From positions 123,770-187,769 of the forward strand of contig NZ_CAKAPD010000003.1 in the NCBI RefSeq assembly GCF_916715725.1: a stretch of DNA of 64,000 nt, written 5' to 3'. The translations under genes and the position numbers were made by a program. This document shows, in pieces, positions 51,644 through 61,042 of the stretch; positions within the stretch are counted from its first letter, which is position 1; every line of letters starts with the position of its first letter. The notes beneath the pieces are model-generated. The model saw only the letters and a program-made list of their open reading frames with translations. It had not been told where the DNA came from and did no database searches. This stretch comes from an uncultured Rothia sp. GTDB lineage: Bacteria; Actinomycetota; Actinomycetes; Actinomycetales; Micrococcaceae.

Positions 51644-54600
51644 GTGGCAACCTTCCCTGAAGCTACCCCCGCGCGAGCCGCCCGGCACACACAGCCGGGC
51701 CGCCTCAAGCAGCTGGCACGTAGCTGCGGCGCACTCACCCTGGGGCTCACCCTCGGGCTGACCGCCCTGCCGTTTGGTACCGCCGCCTACGCGGCACCGG
51801 GCGTAGTACGCGGCGCAGACCGGGATGCACCCCACCAGAACACCGGCACCGGCGAGAACAACAACGAAGTTCTCTCCCCCAGCCTGGACGGCGCCACCGG
51901 CGAACGCGCCGTGTTCGTCCGATTCAAGGGTCAGGGCGCGTACGCCCAGACCCAGCCGGACGCGGTCCGCTCCCGCGCGCAGGCACCCGTCAACGCGCAA
52001 GCACAGGTGCAGGCGATTCGCGCCAGCGTGCAGCAGCAGGGCGCCTCCGCGGCGAAGGAATCCGGCGCGCAGGTCCTGTACACCACCCACAACACGATGC
52101 GCGGCGTGGCGCTCTACGGTAACGTCGAGCAGATTCGTGCGCTCGCGAACCGTTCCGATGTTGAGCGCATCAGCATCATTGAGGACATGGCACCGCAGAA
52201 CAGCGGCACCCTCATTGATACGGACACGCTCTCCGTGTGGGCGAAGAGCCCGGCGAACCCCGCCTCCACCGGCTACACCGGCAAGGGCGTGAAGATTGTC
52301 GTGCTCGATACCGGTATCGACTACACGCACGCCGATTTGGGCGGCCCCGGCACGCAGGAAGCCTTCGAGAAGGCGAAGGCTTCCGACACGATTCCCGAGG
52401 GCACCTACGATCCGAAGAAGTTCCTTGGCGGCTACGACCTGGTTGGTGACGACTACAACTCCGGCAAGAAGGAAACCTCCACTCCCCACCCGGATAACAA
52501 CCCGCTCGACTGCGGCGGCCACGGTAGCCACGTGGCAGGCACCGCGGCAGGTTACGGCGTGAACGCGGACGGCAGCACCTTCCACGGCGACTACTCCAAG
52601 CTCACCGAAGAGCAGCTCAACAACATGAAGATCGGCCCCGGCTCCGCACCGGACGCCCAGCTGATTGGCCTGCGCATCTTCGGTTGTAAGGGCACCACCG
52701 CGTTCGTCCCCAAGGGCCTGGACCGCGTGCTCGACCCCAACGACGACGGCGACTTCTCCGACCGCGCCGACATCGCGAACCTGTCGCTCGGCAACGAGTT
52801 CGGCGTGTTCGATGAGACCGTGAACTACGCGGTCGGTTCCCTCTACCGCGAGGGTATCCTCTCCGTGGTCGCGGCGGGTAACGCCAACAACTACAACGCC
52901 GTGGGCGACACCTACTCCAACTCGGGCGGCCCCGGCACCAGCGCCTACGGCCTGACCGTGGCGAACTCCATCGGCTCGACCCAGCTGGTGGACCGCGTGA
53001 AGATTCTCGCCCCCGCGAACGAGGCAGACACCTACGGTGACTACTCGGTGAGCTTCGACTACTCGAAGGCGACCGAGGAGCAGCTACGCGGCACCGTGGT
53101 GCGTGCCGCCTCCCGCAACCGCTACGCCTGCGAGGCATTCACCGAAGAGGAAGCTGCAGCACTGAAGGGCAAGTGGGCTCTCATCGACTGGGCGGACGCT
53201 GACGGCACCGCCCCCTGCGGTTCGAAGGTACGCTTCGACAACCTGCAGGCGGCTGGCGCGACCGGCGTGGTGCTCACCTCGAACACTGAGGTCGGTGACA
53301 CCGCTATCGGCGGTAACTCCTCCATTCCGGGCGTGCGCCTGGCAAAGAGCCAGGTGGAGCGCCTTTCCGCGCAGATTGATTCGGGTGAGCTGACCCTGCA
53401 GCTCGGCGAAAACCTGCGCGACTCGATCCGCGTGCCCAACGGCAAGCTGGATCAGGCGAACACCTCCACCGCGCGTGGCCTGCACGGTTCGCACGGCATC
53501 ACCAAGCCGGACGTTGCGGCACCGGGCACGAACATTTCCTCCATCGAGGTTGGTAGCGGCACCGGTTCGAGCGTGAAGACCGGTACGTCCATGTCCACGC
53601 CGTTTGTTGCCGGTGTTGCGGCGCTGATTATGCAGGCGCACCCGGAGTACGGCCCGCGCATGATTAAGACCGCCATCATGAACACCGCCGACCACAACAT
53701 GCAGGACGCCTGGGGCAACCCTTACGCGGTGGACCGTGTGGGTACCGGCCGCATCAACACGCGTGCGGCGGTGGCTGACCGCGTCATGCTGTTCAACGCG
53801 GCACGCCCCGAACAGGTTTCGGACACTTTCGGCGTGCTCGAGTACACCCCGAACGCCGGTGTGCAGACCCTGCAGCACCGCGTGAGCGTCGAGAACACCG
53901 ACTCGGTGGCGCACACCTACACCCTGAACTATGAGGGCAGCACGAGCATCCCGGGTGTGGAGTTCTCCTACCCGCAGTCCGTGTCTGTGGGTGCCGGTCA
54001 GAAGGCAACGTTCACCGTGACGGTGCGCATTGACCCGTCGAAGCTGGAGAAGACTCGCGACCCGTCCATGTACCCGAACCAGGATTCGGTGAACTACTCG
54101 ACCGGTACGGTGACCATTTCGGGTGCCCGCCAGTACATTGCGAGCGCTTCGGGCCGCCTGATCCTGACCGATGCTGACTCGTCGGCTGCGGTGAAGACCC
54201 TGCGCATGCCGCTGCACGTAGCACCGAAACCTGTCTCCGCGATGCGCGTAGCCGGTGCAGATATTCACTTTGACACGAACGGCGTGGGAGCCCTGGAGCA
54301 GCGCCTATCGCTGGAGGGTACCGCGGTGGACCAGGGCGGTTACCGCTCCCTGCTGGGTGCCTTTGAGCTGGGCGCTTCGAGCCCGCGCATCCCGACCGCG
54401 AAGCTGGGTGTGGGTTCGGATTCCCGCATGGACCTGCAGTACGTGGGTGCCGCCTCGAACGTGGCGGCGTTGAAGGCTGCCGGTGCGGACACCTCCGAGG
54501 CGCACCTGTCCTTCGGTATTTCCACCTGGGGTAACTGGCAGGAGGTGACCCCGCGCGGCACCTACTACGTGTTCGTTGACACCAACAAGGACGGCACGAG

Positions 54601-55684
54601 CGACTACCGTCTGCAGACGGTGCGTGAGAAGGGCCTGGACTACCCGCTGGTGAAGGTTTCTAAGCGCAGCAACGGCAAGTGGCAGGCCATCGAGAACGCC
54701 CTGTACCCACTGAACGGCACCTGGGGTGATACGGACACCAACATCATGGATTCGAACACTCTGGTGATGACTGTTCCGCTGAGCGTTCTGGGTCTGGACC
54801 CGAACGCCGAGTCCACTGAGATTTCGTACTCGGTGACCACTTCGAGCGCGTTCTCCGCAACGACCGTGGTTGATACGACTGATTCGGTGGTGTTCAACTA
54901 TGCGGTACCGAAGCTGTGGTTCAGCGGCGATTCGGCGGGCGTGCCGAACCTGTTCGTGGACGCACCGGAGACTCAGCTGGTTGCGCACCGTAACGGCGAC
55001 GCGAAGAACGTTTCTGCCCTGTTCCTGCACATGCACAATGCGACCGGTGACCTGTCCGGTACGAACGGTGCTGCGGGTGAGCGTGCGCAGGTTCTGCGTG
55101 TCTCGTCGAACTCTGAGGCTACCGCCGCGAGCGCGCACTTTACGGATGTTCCGGCAGATTACCCGTTCGTGAATGACATTAACTGGCTGGCTCAGCGTCG
55201 TATTACGACCGGCTACCCGGACGGTACGTTCCGCCCGAACGGTTCGGTGGAGCGCGGCGCGATGGCGGCGTTCTTCTACCGTATGGCGGGTTCGCCGCAG
55301 TTCACTGCGCCGAGCACCCCGAGCTTTAAGGATGTGCCGCGTGATCACCCGTTCTACAAGGAGATTGAGTGGATGCGTGCCCGCGGTATTACGACCGGCT
55401 GGTCGGATGGTACGTTCCGTCCGAATGCTGCGGTGAATCGTGATGCTATGGCGGCGTTCTTCTACCGTTTTGCGGGTTCGCCGGCATATTCGGCTCCGGT
55501 GGCTTCGCCGTTTAGTGACGTGTCGGCCGGTAGCCAGTTCTATCGTGAGATTTCGTGGTTGGCTGATCAGCGTATTACGACTGGTTGGGCTGATGGTTCG
55601 TTCCGTCCGGTTCAGCCGATTGAGCGTGGCGCGATGGCGGCGTTCTTGCACCGCTATAACGTGCGCGTGCTGAATAACCGCTAG
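51644..55684 (+). CDS. Cell-wall-anchored subtilase (S8) with PA insert and three SLH repeats (copy 3)
   Basis: A 1346-residue exported protease. GTG 51644 follows AAGGAG. The signal peptide core is LTLGLTLGLTALPFG, with cleavage near AAYAAP. The propeptide (AVFVRFKGQGAYAQTQ) leads to the triad Asp222 (VVLDTGIDYTHAD), His293 (GGHGSHVAGT) and Ser649 (KTGTSMSTP). The GHGS and MSTP variants differ from copies 1 and 2, so specificity may differ. The C-terminal beta modules and three SLH units (RITTGYPDGTFRP, GITTGWSDGTFRP, RITTGWADGSFRP) match the others. The tandem arrangement and shared architecture show duplication in place. A terminator follows. Confidence 0.95.
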   Translation: MATFPEATPARAARHTQPGRLKQLARSCGALTLGLTLGLTALPFGTAAYAAPGVVRGADRDAPHQNTGTGENNNEVLSPSLDGATGERAVFVRFKGQGAYAQTQPDAVRSRAQAPVNAQAQVQAIRASVQQQGASAAKESGAQVLYTTHNTMRGVALYGNVEQIRALANRSDVERISIIEDMAPQNSGTLIDTDTLSVWAKSPANPASTGYTGKGVKIVVLDTGIDYTHADLGGPGTQEAFEKAKASDTIPEGTYDPKKFLGGYDLVGDDYNSGKKETSTPHPDNNPLDCGGHGSHVAGTAAGYGVNADGSTFHGDYSKLTEEQLNNMKIGPGSAPDAQLIGLRIFGCKGTTAFVPKGLDRVLDPNDDGDFSDRADIANLSLGNEFGVFDETVNYAVGSLYREGILSVVAAGNANNYNAVGDTYSNSGGPGTSAYGLTVANSIGSTQLVDRVKILAPANEADTYGDYSVSFDYSKATEEQLRGTVVRAASRNRYACEAFTEEEAAALKGKWALIDWADADGTAPCGSKVRFDNLQAAGATGVVLTSNTEVGDTAIGGNSSIPGVRLAKSQVERLSAQIDSGELTLQLGENLRDSIRVPNGKLDQANTSTARGLHGSHGITKPDVAAPGTNISSIEVGSGTGSSVKTGTSMSTPFVAGVAALIMQAHPEYGPRMIKTAIMNTADHNMQDAWGNPYAVDRVGTGRINTRAAVADRVMLFNAARPEQVSDTFGVLEYTPNAGVQTLQHRVSVENTDSVAHTYTLNYEGSTSIPGVEFSYPQSVSVGAGQKATFTVTVRIDPSKLEKTRDPSMYPNQDSVNYSTGTVTISGARQYIASASGRLILTDADSSAAVKTLRMPLHVAPKPVSAMRVAGADIHFDTNGVGALEQRLSLEGTAVDQGGYRSLLGAFELGASSPRIPTAKLGVGSDSRMDLQYVGAASNVAALKAAGADTSEAHLSFGISTWGNWQEVTPRGTYYVFVDTNKDGTSDYRLQTVREKGLDYPLVKVSKRSNGKWQAIENALYPLNGTWGDTDTNIMDSNTLVMTVPLSVLGLDPNAESTEISYSVTTSSAFSATTVVDTTDSVVFNYAVPKLWFSGDSAGVPNLFVDAPETQLVAHRNGDAKNVSALFLHMHNATGDLSGTNGAAGERAQVLRVSSNSEATAASAHFTDVPADYPFVNDINWLAQRRITTGYPDGTFRPNGSVERGAMAAFFYRMAGSPQFTAPSTPSFKDVPRDHPFYKEIEWMRARGITTGWSDGTFRPNAAVNRDAMAAFFYRFAGSPAYSAPVASPFSDVSAGSQFYREISWLADQRITTGWADGSFRPVQPIERGAMAAFLHRYNVRVLNNR

Positions 55685-55710
55685 TCGAAGCGTTATATTT
55701 GAACGCTAAA

Positions 55711-55750
55711 TACCCCCGGTGGATGCCGTACGCATCTGCCGGGGGTATTT
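55711..55750 (+). terminator. Terminator after subtilase copy 3
   Basis: TACCCCCGGTGGATGC and GCATCTGCCGGGGGTA pair around CGTAC and are followed by TTTGCTT. It can also serve the convergent small gene. Confidence 0.85.
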
Positions 55751-55780
55751 GCTTGCCTCGCCCTGCCCGAGGCGGCCTAG

Positions 55781-56083
55781 TTAGCGCTGGCGGGCTTCTT
55801 TACGGTTGAGCTTCTCAATGGCGGCTTCCACCTTTAACTTGCGGTGACTCAGCTTCCAGAGGCTGAAAGACTGCGTCAAGGTACTCTTGCCTATCTCCAC
55901 GAGGGAAGGCAGCCCCTGCCGGATGAGTGCCTCATTAATTTCTTCCTGGGTGGCGCCCTGCTCCTTCATCTGCTCGACGATGATGTTCGCCTCCGCTATT
56001 TTCCCGGAGGTGAGCGGGTGGTTTTCGAGGCTGGTTTCGATGTCTACGAGCTCATCGTAGAGTTCAGTTTTTGTTTTTGCCAT
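55781..56083 (-). CDS. Small hydrophilic protein, unknown function
   Basis: A 100-residue charged helical protein. ATG 56083 (MAKTKTELYDELVDIETSLE) begins the part that looks folded. The frame is open to 56191, adding a Pro/Thr/Asn-rich segment, and no start has a strong ribosome site, so 100, 123 or 136 residues are possible. Segments EANIIVEQMKEQGATQEEIN and SHRKLKVEAAIEKLNRKE suggest helical hairpins or coiled coil. No signal peptide or known domain is seen. Confidence 0.6.
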   Translation of the reverse strand: MAKTKTELYDELVDIETSLENHPLTSGKIAEANIIVEQMKEQGATQEEINEALIRQGLPSLVEIGKSTLTQSFSLWKLSHRKLKVEAAIEKLNRKEARQR

Positions 56084-56372
56084 GGTGCTGTCTTCACCGT
56101 CCTTGGTTGACGTGTTCTGTGGCGTAGCGGGTGTGGGGGCGTTTTCCCTCATCACCGGCTGTTTTGAACGGTATTTGAACCGTATGTTCATGCTAACAGC
56201 CGCACGGGTTGTCGCACAGGGTTTTTACCGGTGAGTATGCTGTGTATTTTTCAGGGCTGAAACGATACTGAACCCGCCGCGTGCGCCGCGCTGAACGCAC
56301 CGTGTGGAACACTACCTCGCCTCCCTCGGCGGTTCACCGCGCGGGCTATAAGGTGGAGCGTACACTTAAGTC

Positions 56373-57206
56373 ATGCGTGAATTACAGGCACAGATCATCC
56401 GTGAAATGGGCGTCAAGCCCAACATGACCGAAGAGCAGGCACGCGAAGAAGTGGAGCGCCGCATCCAGTTCATCTGCGACTACCTGGAAGCCACCGGAAG
56501 CCGCGGCCTGGTACTGGGCATCAGCGGCGGTATCGACTCCACTCTGGCGGGTCGCCTCTGCCAGCTGGCGGTCGACCGCCTCAACAAGCGTGGCCGCACC
56601 ACCGAGTTCGTGGCGGTGCGCCTGCCCTACCGTGTGCAACACGACGAAGAGGACGCGCAGGAGGCGTTGCGTTTCATCCAGCCCACCCACTCCCTAACCT
56701 TCAACATTGCCGAAGCTGTCGACGGTTTCGATACCGCCTACGTTGCCGCGACCGGCAAGCAGATCAGCGACTTCAACAAGGGCAATGTGAAGGCGCGCGC
56801 CCGCATGATCGCCCAGTACGCGGTTGCTGGCGGCCCCGGCTACCTGGTGGTCGGCACCGACCACGCGGCGGAGTCCATTACCGGTTTCTTCACGAAGTTC
56901 GGTGACGGCGGCGCGGACCTGCTGCCGCTGTACGGCCTGAATAAGCGTCAGAACCAGCTGCTACTGCGGGTTCTGGGCGCGTCTGAGCGTCTGTGGGCTA
57001 AGCCGCCGACTGCTGACCTGCTGGACGGCGTGCCCGGCCGCACCGATGAGGATGAGCTGGGCCTGACGTACCCGCAGATTGACGACTACCTGGAGGGTAA
57101 GGAAATCGACGAGGCGGCGGCGCAGAAGCTGGAGCAGATTTACCTGCGTAGCCGCCATAAGCGCACTACCCCGGTGACGATTTTTGATTCCTGGTGGAAG
57201 AACTAG
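56373..57206 (+). CDS. nadE: NH3-dependent NAD synthetase
   Basis: A 277-residue cytoplasmic enzyme converting deamido-NAD to NAD with ATP and ammonia. The ATP PP-loop SGGIDST spans residues 51-57. GNVKARARMIAQYAVAG and VGTDHAAESITGFFTKFGDGGADLLPL-type blocks are present in order. It lacks a glutaminase domain, so ammonia is the nitrogen donor, as in E. coli NadE. The last residues (KRTTPVTIFDSWWK) match the family end. A terminator shared with the MATE gene follows. Confidence 0.97.
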   Translation: MRELQAQIIREMGVKPNMTEEQAREEVERRIQFICDYLEATGSRGLVLGISGGIDSTLAGRLCQLAVDRLNKRGRTTEFVAVRLPYRVQHDEEDAQEALRFIQPTHSLTFNIAEAVDGFDTAYVAATGKQISDFNKGNVKARARMIAQYAVAGGPGYLVVGTDHAAESITGFFTKFGDGGADLLPLYGLNKRQNQLLLRVLGASERLWAKPPTADLLDGVPGRTDEDELGLTYPQIDDYLEGKEIDEAAAQKLEQIYLRSRHKRTTPVTIFDSWWKN

Positions 57207-57264
57207 CGCGGAAGAATCTAGCGTCTTCCGGTTGAGCGCCTCAACCGGCGTAAGAACTAACGCG

Positions 57265-57302
57265 AAAGCCCCGGGCTCCCATGCGAGAGTCCGGGGCTTT
57301 TA
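57265..57302. terminator. Bidirectional terminator, nadE / MATE gene
   Basis: AAAGCCCCGGG and CCGGGGCTTT arms with inner CTC/GAG pairing, flanked by A- and T-rich ends on either side. It lies between convergent genes. Confidence 0.85.
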
Positions 57303-57324
57303 CTATGCTTTTGCAGACAGAGGA

Positions 57325-58851
57325 CTATGCCTTCTGCTCGGGCTGTGCAATGGAAACCTGGGTAGCCTGAGCGTCAGGCTCCTCAGAACCTTCAGTCTCA
57401 ACCTCAGGCTTAGCCGGGGGTACCTTCGAGCCGCCCGTGGCGAGGAACAGCACCAGACCCAGCGCGCAGGCGAGCACCTGAGTGAAGGGGAACGCCCAGG
57501 TCAGGCCCTTAAAGCCGAACCACATGTTGCCGAAGTACACGGCGGGGAAGAACAGCAGAGCAATACCGAGGGTCATCAGCATGGCCGGGCCGCCCTTACC
57601 GGCCGCCTGGAACCAGGAGACGAACACGATGCTGACCGCGTTGAACACGGCGGCGAGCATGAGCGCGACCATGACCTCTTCACCGGTGGAGACCAGACGC
57701 TCATCGCCCACTACGGCGAGCAGTTCGCGGCGGAAAATCAGCACCGGAATGGTGATGGTTACGGAGGTAATGACGGACAGCATGGTTGCGGTGCGCAGCG
57801 CCTGCTTCACGCGGGCACCGTTGCGGGCACCGTACGCGTAGGCGTACAGCGGGATACCGCCCATGCACAGGCCCATACACAGCATTTCGGGGACCATGTT
57901 CAGGCGCATTGCCAGGCCGAACGCCGCGACGGTGTCGTCACCGTAGGAGGCGGCGAGGTTGTTCAGCAGCAGGGCGGCGAAGATCAGGTTGAGGCTCTGA
58001 ATGAGCTCGGCGGCACCGACCGCAACCACGGGCTTGATGATGGCAGGGTCGAGGGAGAAGTCCCGGATGTTCGCGGAGAAGTTCTCGCTCTGACGCATCA
58101 GGAACAGCAGGTAGTACAGCATGGATGCGCCGTTCGCCAGCAGCATCGCCCAACCGGCACCGGCAATACCCATGCCCATGATGGCGATGAACAGCACGTC
58201 GAAGATGCAGGTGACGACGGTGCCGACGATGATGCCGTACATGGACTGCTTGGCGTAGCCTTCGGAGCGCACGAGCTGTTCGAGGGTGAACATGCCGATG
58301 GCGAGGGGCGCGCCGAGGAACATGAGGTGCACGTAAATGCGGGTCGGTTCGTAGGAGCCGCCGGATGCACCCATGATGCTGGTGATCGGGTCGGCGAGGA
58401 TGAAGCCGATAGCCGCCGCGACGATACCGGCACCGAGCGCCGAGTAGAGGGCGAAGGAGGTGACGCGGTGAATTTCGTGGGCGGGCTGGCCTTCACCGAG
58501 CTTGCGGGAGGCGAGGGTGGAGGAGCCCAGACCGAACAGGCCGGCGATTGCCATAATGACGCCGAATACGGGCACGCCGTAGCTGGTGGCGGCGAGGTCT
58601 TCGGTGCCGCCGTAGTGGCCGACGAAGTAGGAGTTCACCACGTTGTAGATGCTGGTGATGGCGAGGCCGAGTGCCATGGGCACGCCCAGGGAGAGGAGCG
58701 CCTTGAGGATGGGAGCGTCTTTGAGCAGGTAGATGTTCTGCGGGTCTTCGCTTGCGCCGTGAGGACCGTGCGCGCCGTGTCCTGCGGTGGGCGCGGTGTT
58801 GCTGGGTGCGCCGTTTTTGGGCGCGTTGTTTTCAGTCTGGTGGGACGTCAT
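57325..58851 (-). CDS. MATE family efflux transporter
   Basis: A 508-residue membrane protein with about twelve spans in two MatE halves. A polar N terminus of about 40 residues (NAPKNGAPSNTAPTAGHGAH) precedes the first helix. Blocks are LLSLGVPMALGLAITSIYNV, VNSYFVGHYGGTEDLAATSY and the second-half PEMLCMGLCMGGIPLYAYAYG. The C-terminal tail is acidic. It exports drugs or metabolites driven by H+ or Na+; substrate unknown. AAGGAACC precedes the ATG. Confidence 0.92.
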   Translation of the reverse strand: MTSHQTENNAPKNGAPSNTAPTAGHGAHGPHGASEDPQNIYLLKDAPILKALLSLGVPMALGLAITSIYNVVNSYFVGHYGGTEDLAATSYGVPVFGVIMAIAGLFGLGSSTLASRKLGEGQPAHEIHRVTSFALYSALGAGIVAAAIGFILADPITSIMGASGGSYEPTRIYVHLMFLGAPLAIGMFTLEQLVRSEGYAKQSMYGIIVGTVVTCIFDVLFIAIMGMGIAGAGWAMLLANGASMLYYLLFLMRQSENFSANIRDFSLDPAIIKPVVAVGAAELIQSLNLIFAALLLNNLAASYGDDTVAAFGLAMRLNMVPEMLCMGLCMGGIPLYAYAYGARNGARVKQALRTATMLSVITSVTITIPVLIFRRELLAVVGDERLVSTGEEVMVALMLAAVFNAVSIVFVSWFQAAGKGGPAMLMTLGIALLFFPAVYFGNMWFGFKGLTWAFPFTQVLACALGLVLFLATGGSKVPPAKPEVETEGSEEPDAQATQVSIAQPEQKA

Positions 58852-59264
58852 AGGTTCCTTGGTCTGTGCGGTCCGGTCACTTGTGTGCGTCAGATAGACG
58901 GCTGATGTCCGCGAATGTGCGGGTGCCGGGGCGCCCGAAATGTCTTGCTCGTTCCCTGGGCCGTTGAGGCTTCCGCTTGGGGGTGAGTGGGGGCGTAACT
59001 TTTATATTTTACCGATGTTCAACGCGGGTGGGTAGATGCTCATCGTGAGCAAAACCTGCCGTATGGCCGCTCGGGGTGTGAGTTTATGGGAGGCGGCCCC
59101 GTGCATCCGGCGGGCCTGCTCAACCCACGAACCGCCCTACTCTGACCGCTTTTCATGACGTTTTGTGTCATTCTGACGTGAACTTGGGGTCGTACTGTGT
59201 CAGAGAACAGAAAATCCGCCTCCGTGAGTGCGCGCGAACACTCAGAACGTGAGAAGATAAGGTC
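58852..59264. other. Intergenic region between the MATE gene and pdxS
   Basis: Divergent promoters must lie in this 413-base region. The part near 59000 has TTTTATATTTTACC. I see no gene, RNA element or regulator site such as a PdxR box that I can defend. Confidence 0.4.
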
Positions 59265-60170
59265 ATGACTGATAACAACACCGTAACCGGCAGCCCGCTT
59301 GTTAAGCGCGGCCTGGCCGACATGCTCAAGGGCGGCGTCATCATGGACGTCGTCACCCCCGAACAGGCTAAGATCGCTGAAGATGCTGGCGCTGTTGCCG
59401 TCATGGCTCTCGAGCGCGTTCCCGCGGATATTCGTGCGCAGGGCGGCGTGGCTCGTATGTCTGACCCGGACATGATTGAGGGCATCATTGATGCTGTTTC
59501 GATCCCGGTCATGGCGAAGGCACGCATCGGCCACTTCGTTGAGGCTCAGATTCTGGAGACCCTGAAGGTCGACTACATTGACGAGTCTGAGGTTCTCTCT
59601 CCCGCTGACTACGTGAACCACATTGATAAGCACCAGTTCAAGGTTCCTTTCGTGTGTGGTGCTACCAACCTGGGTGAGGCTCTGCGCCGCATCACCGAGG
59701 GTGCCGCTATGATCCGTTCGAAGGGCGAGGCTGGCACCGGTGACGTCTCTGAGGCAACTAAGCACATCCGCACCATTAAGCGTCAGATTGCTGAGCTGCA
59801 GGGCCTGTACAACACCATGCCTGATGAGCTGTACGTGAAGGCTAAGGAACTGGCTGCACCGTACGAGCTGGTGCTCGAGGTCGCTAAGACCGGCAAGTTG
59901 CCCGTCGTGATGTTCACCGCTGGTGGCGTGGCTACCCCCGCTGACGCTGCGATGATGATGCAGCTGGGCGCTGACGGCGTGTTCGTTGGTTCCGGTATCT
60001 TCAAGTCGGGCGACCCGGTTGCTCGCGCGAAGGCTATTGTGAAGGCTACCGCGTTCTACAATGACCCGGAGAAGGTTGCTGAGGCTTCTCGCGGCCTGGG
60101 TGAGGCTATGGTCGGCATCAACGTTGCTGACATTCCGGCACCGCACCGCCTGGCGGAGCGCGGCTGGTAA
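59265..60170 (+). CDS. pdxS: Pyridoxal 5'-phosphate synthase, synthase subunit
   Basis: A 301-residue (beta/alpha)8 enzyme that builds PLP from ribose 5-phosphate, glyceraldehyde 3-phosphate and ammonia. Catalytic Lys85 lies in PVMAKARIGHFVEAQ. The second lysine sits in AAMIRSKGEAGTGDV, and phosphate loops are visible as FVGSGIFKSGDP. It works as a dodecamer with PdxT, encoded 115 bases downstream. PLP made here serves the several PLP enzymes in the sulfur block. Confidence 0.98.
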   Translation: MTDNNTVTGSPLVKRGLADMLKGGVIMDVVTPEQAKIAEDAGAVAVMALERVPADIRAQGGVARMSDPDMIEGIIDAVSIPVMAKARIGHFVEAQILETLKVDYIDESEVLSPADYVNHIDKHQFKVPFVCGATNLGEALRRITEGAAMIRSKGEAGTGDVSEATKHIRTIKRQIAELQGLYNTMPDELYVKAKELAAPYELVLEVAKTGKLPVVMFTAGGVATPADAAMMMQLGADGVFVGSGIFKSGDPVARAKAIVKATAFYNDPEKVAEASRGLGEAMVGINVADIPAPHRLAERGW

Positions 60171-60285
60171 TTCGTGCGCGCACCCCGCGTTCGGGATGAG
60201 TGTTTGATGAGGGGGTGGGGTTCGCTGAGGCGGGTCCCACCCTCCTTGTGTTTGTTGTGTTTGTTGTTTTGTGAAGGGAGCGGTG

Positions 60286-60924
60286 ATGGTTGAGAAGGTT
60301 CAGCCTACCGGTGTTTTGCCGGGTGAGGGTTTGACGGTTGGTGTTTTGGCGCTGCAGGGCGGCGTGCGTGAGCATGCGCTGATGCTGGAGTCCCTGGGCG
60401 CGCAGGTGCGTTGGGTGCGTACCGGTGAGCAGCTTGAGGGTCTGGATGCGCTGGTTTTGCCGGGTGGTGAGTCGTCGACGATTGACCGTTTGACCCGTAT
60501 TTTTGGTGTGCGTGAGCCGCTGATTGAGGCGATTTCTTCGGGCCTGCCGACCCTGGGTACGTGTGCTGGCCTGATTATGTTGTCGAAGCGTATTGATGAT
60601 CCGGCGCCGGGTCAGCAGTCGCTGGGTGTTTTGGATGTTTCGGTGGGTCGTAACGCTTTTGGTTCGCAGGTTGATTCTGCGGAGGTGCGCCTGCCGTGGC
60701 TGACTCCTGCCGGTGATGAGGTGGTTATTGATACGGCGTTTATTCGTGCGCCGATTGTGACTGGCACCGGTGAGGGTGTGCAGGTGACGGCTCGTCATGA
60801 GGGGAAGATTGTGGGTGTGCGTTCGGGCAACCTGATCGGTATTTCTTTCCACCCGGAGGTTACGGGCGATACGACGGTGCATGAGGAGCTGCTGGCTCTG
60901 GCACGCGAGGTGAAGGGCAACTAG
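60286..60924 (+). CDS. pdxT: Pyridoxal 5'-phosphate synthase, glutaminase subunit
   Basis: A 212-residue class I glutaminase supplying ammonia to PdxS. The nucleophile is Cys93 in LGTCAGLIML, and the oxyanion region is VLPGGESSTI. The His-x-Glu pair lies in ISFHPEVTGD near the end. ATG 60286 follows GAAGGGAG; an in-frame GTG at 60271 overlaps that ribosome site. It forms an operon with pdxS. Confidence 0.97.
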   Translation: MVEKVQPTGVLPGEGLTVGVLALQGGVREHALMLESLGAQVRWVRTGEQLEGLDALVLPGGESSTIDRLTRIFGVREPLIEAISSGLPTLGTCAGLIMLSKRIDDPAPGQQSLGVLDVSVGRNAFGSQVDSAEVRLPWLTPAGDEVVIDTAFIRAPIVTGTGEGVQVTARHEGKIVGVRSGNLIGISFHPEVTGDTTVHEELLALAREVKGN

Positions 60925-60973
60925 CCCCTCCCCTCCCCCCCCAAAAAATAAGCCCGGTAATGAGCGTTTAAAG

Positions 60974-61014
60974 AGTTGTGGCAGTGACCGTTTCGTTCGG
61001 TCACCGCCACAACT
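60974..61014. terminator. Recurrent hairpin, copy 1 (pdxT terminator)
   Basis: AGTTGTGGCAGTGACCG and CGGTCACCGCCACAACT pair with one mismatch, followed by GTTTTG. The same sequence family occurs at 62793-62831 and from 63978 to the window end. Confidence 0.85.
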
Positions 61015-61042
61015 GTTTTGAGTGGGTTATGCGTGAGTGGAC

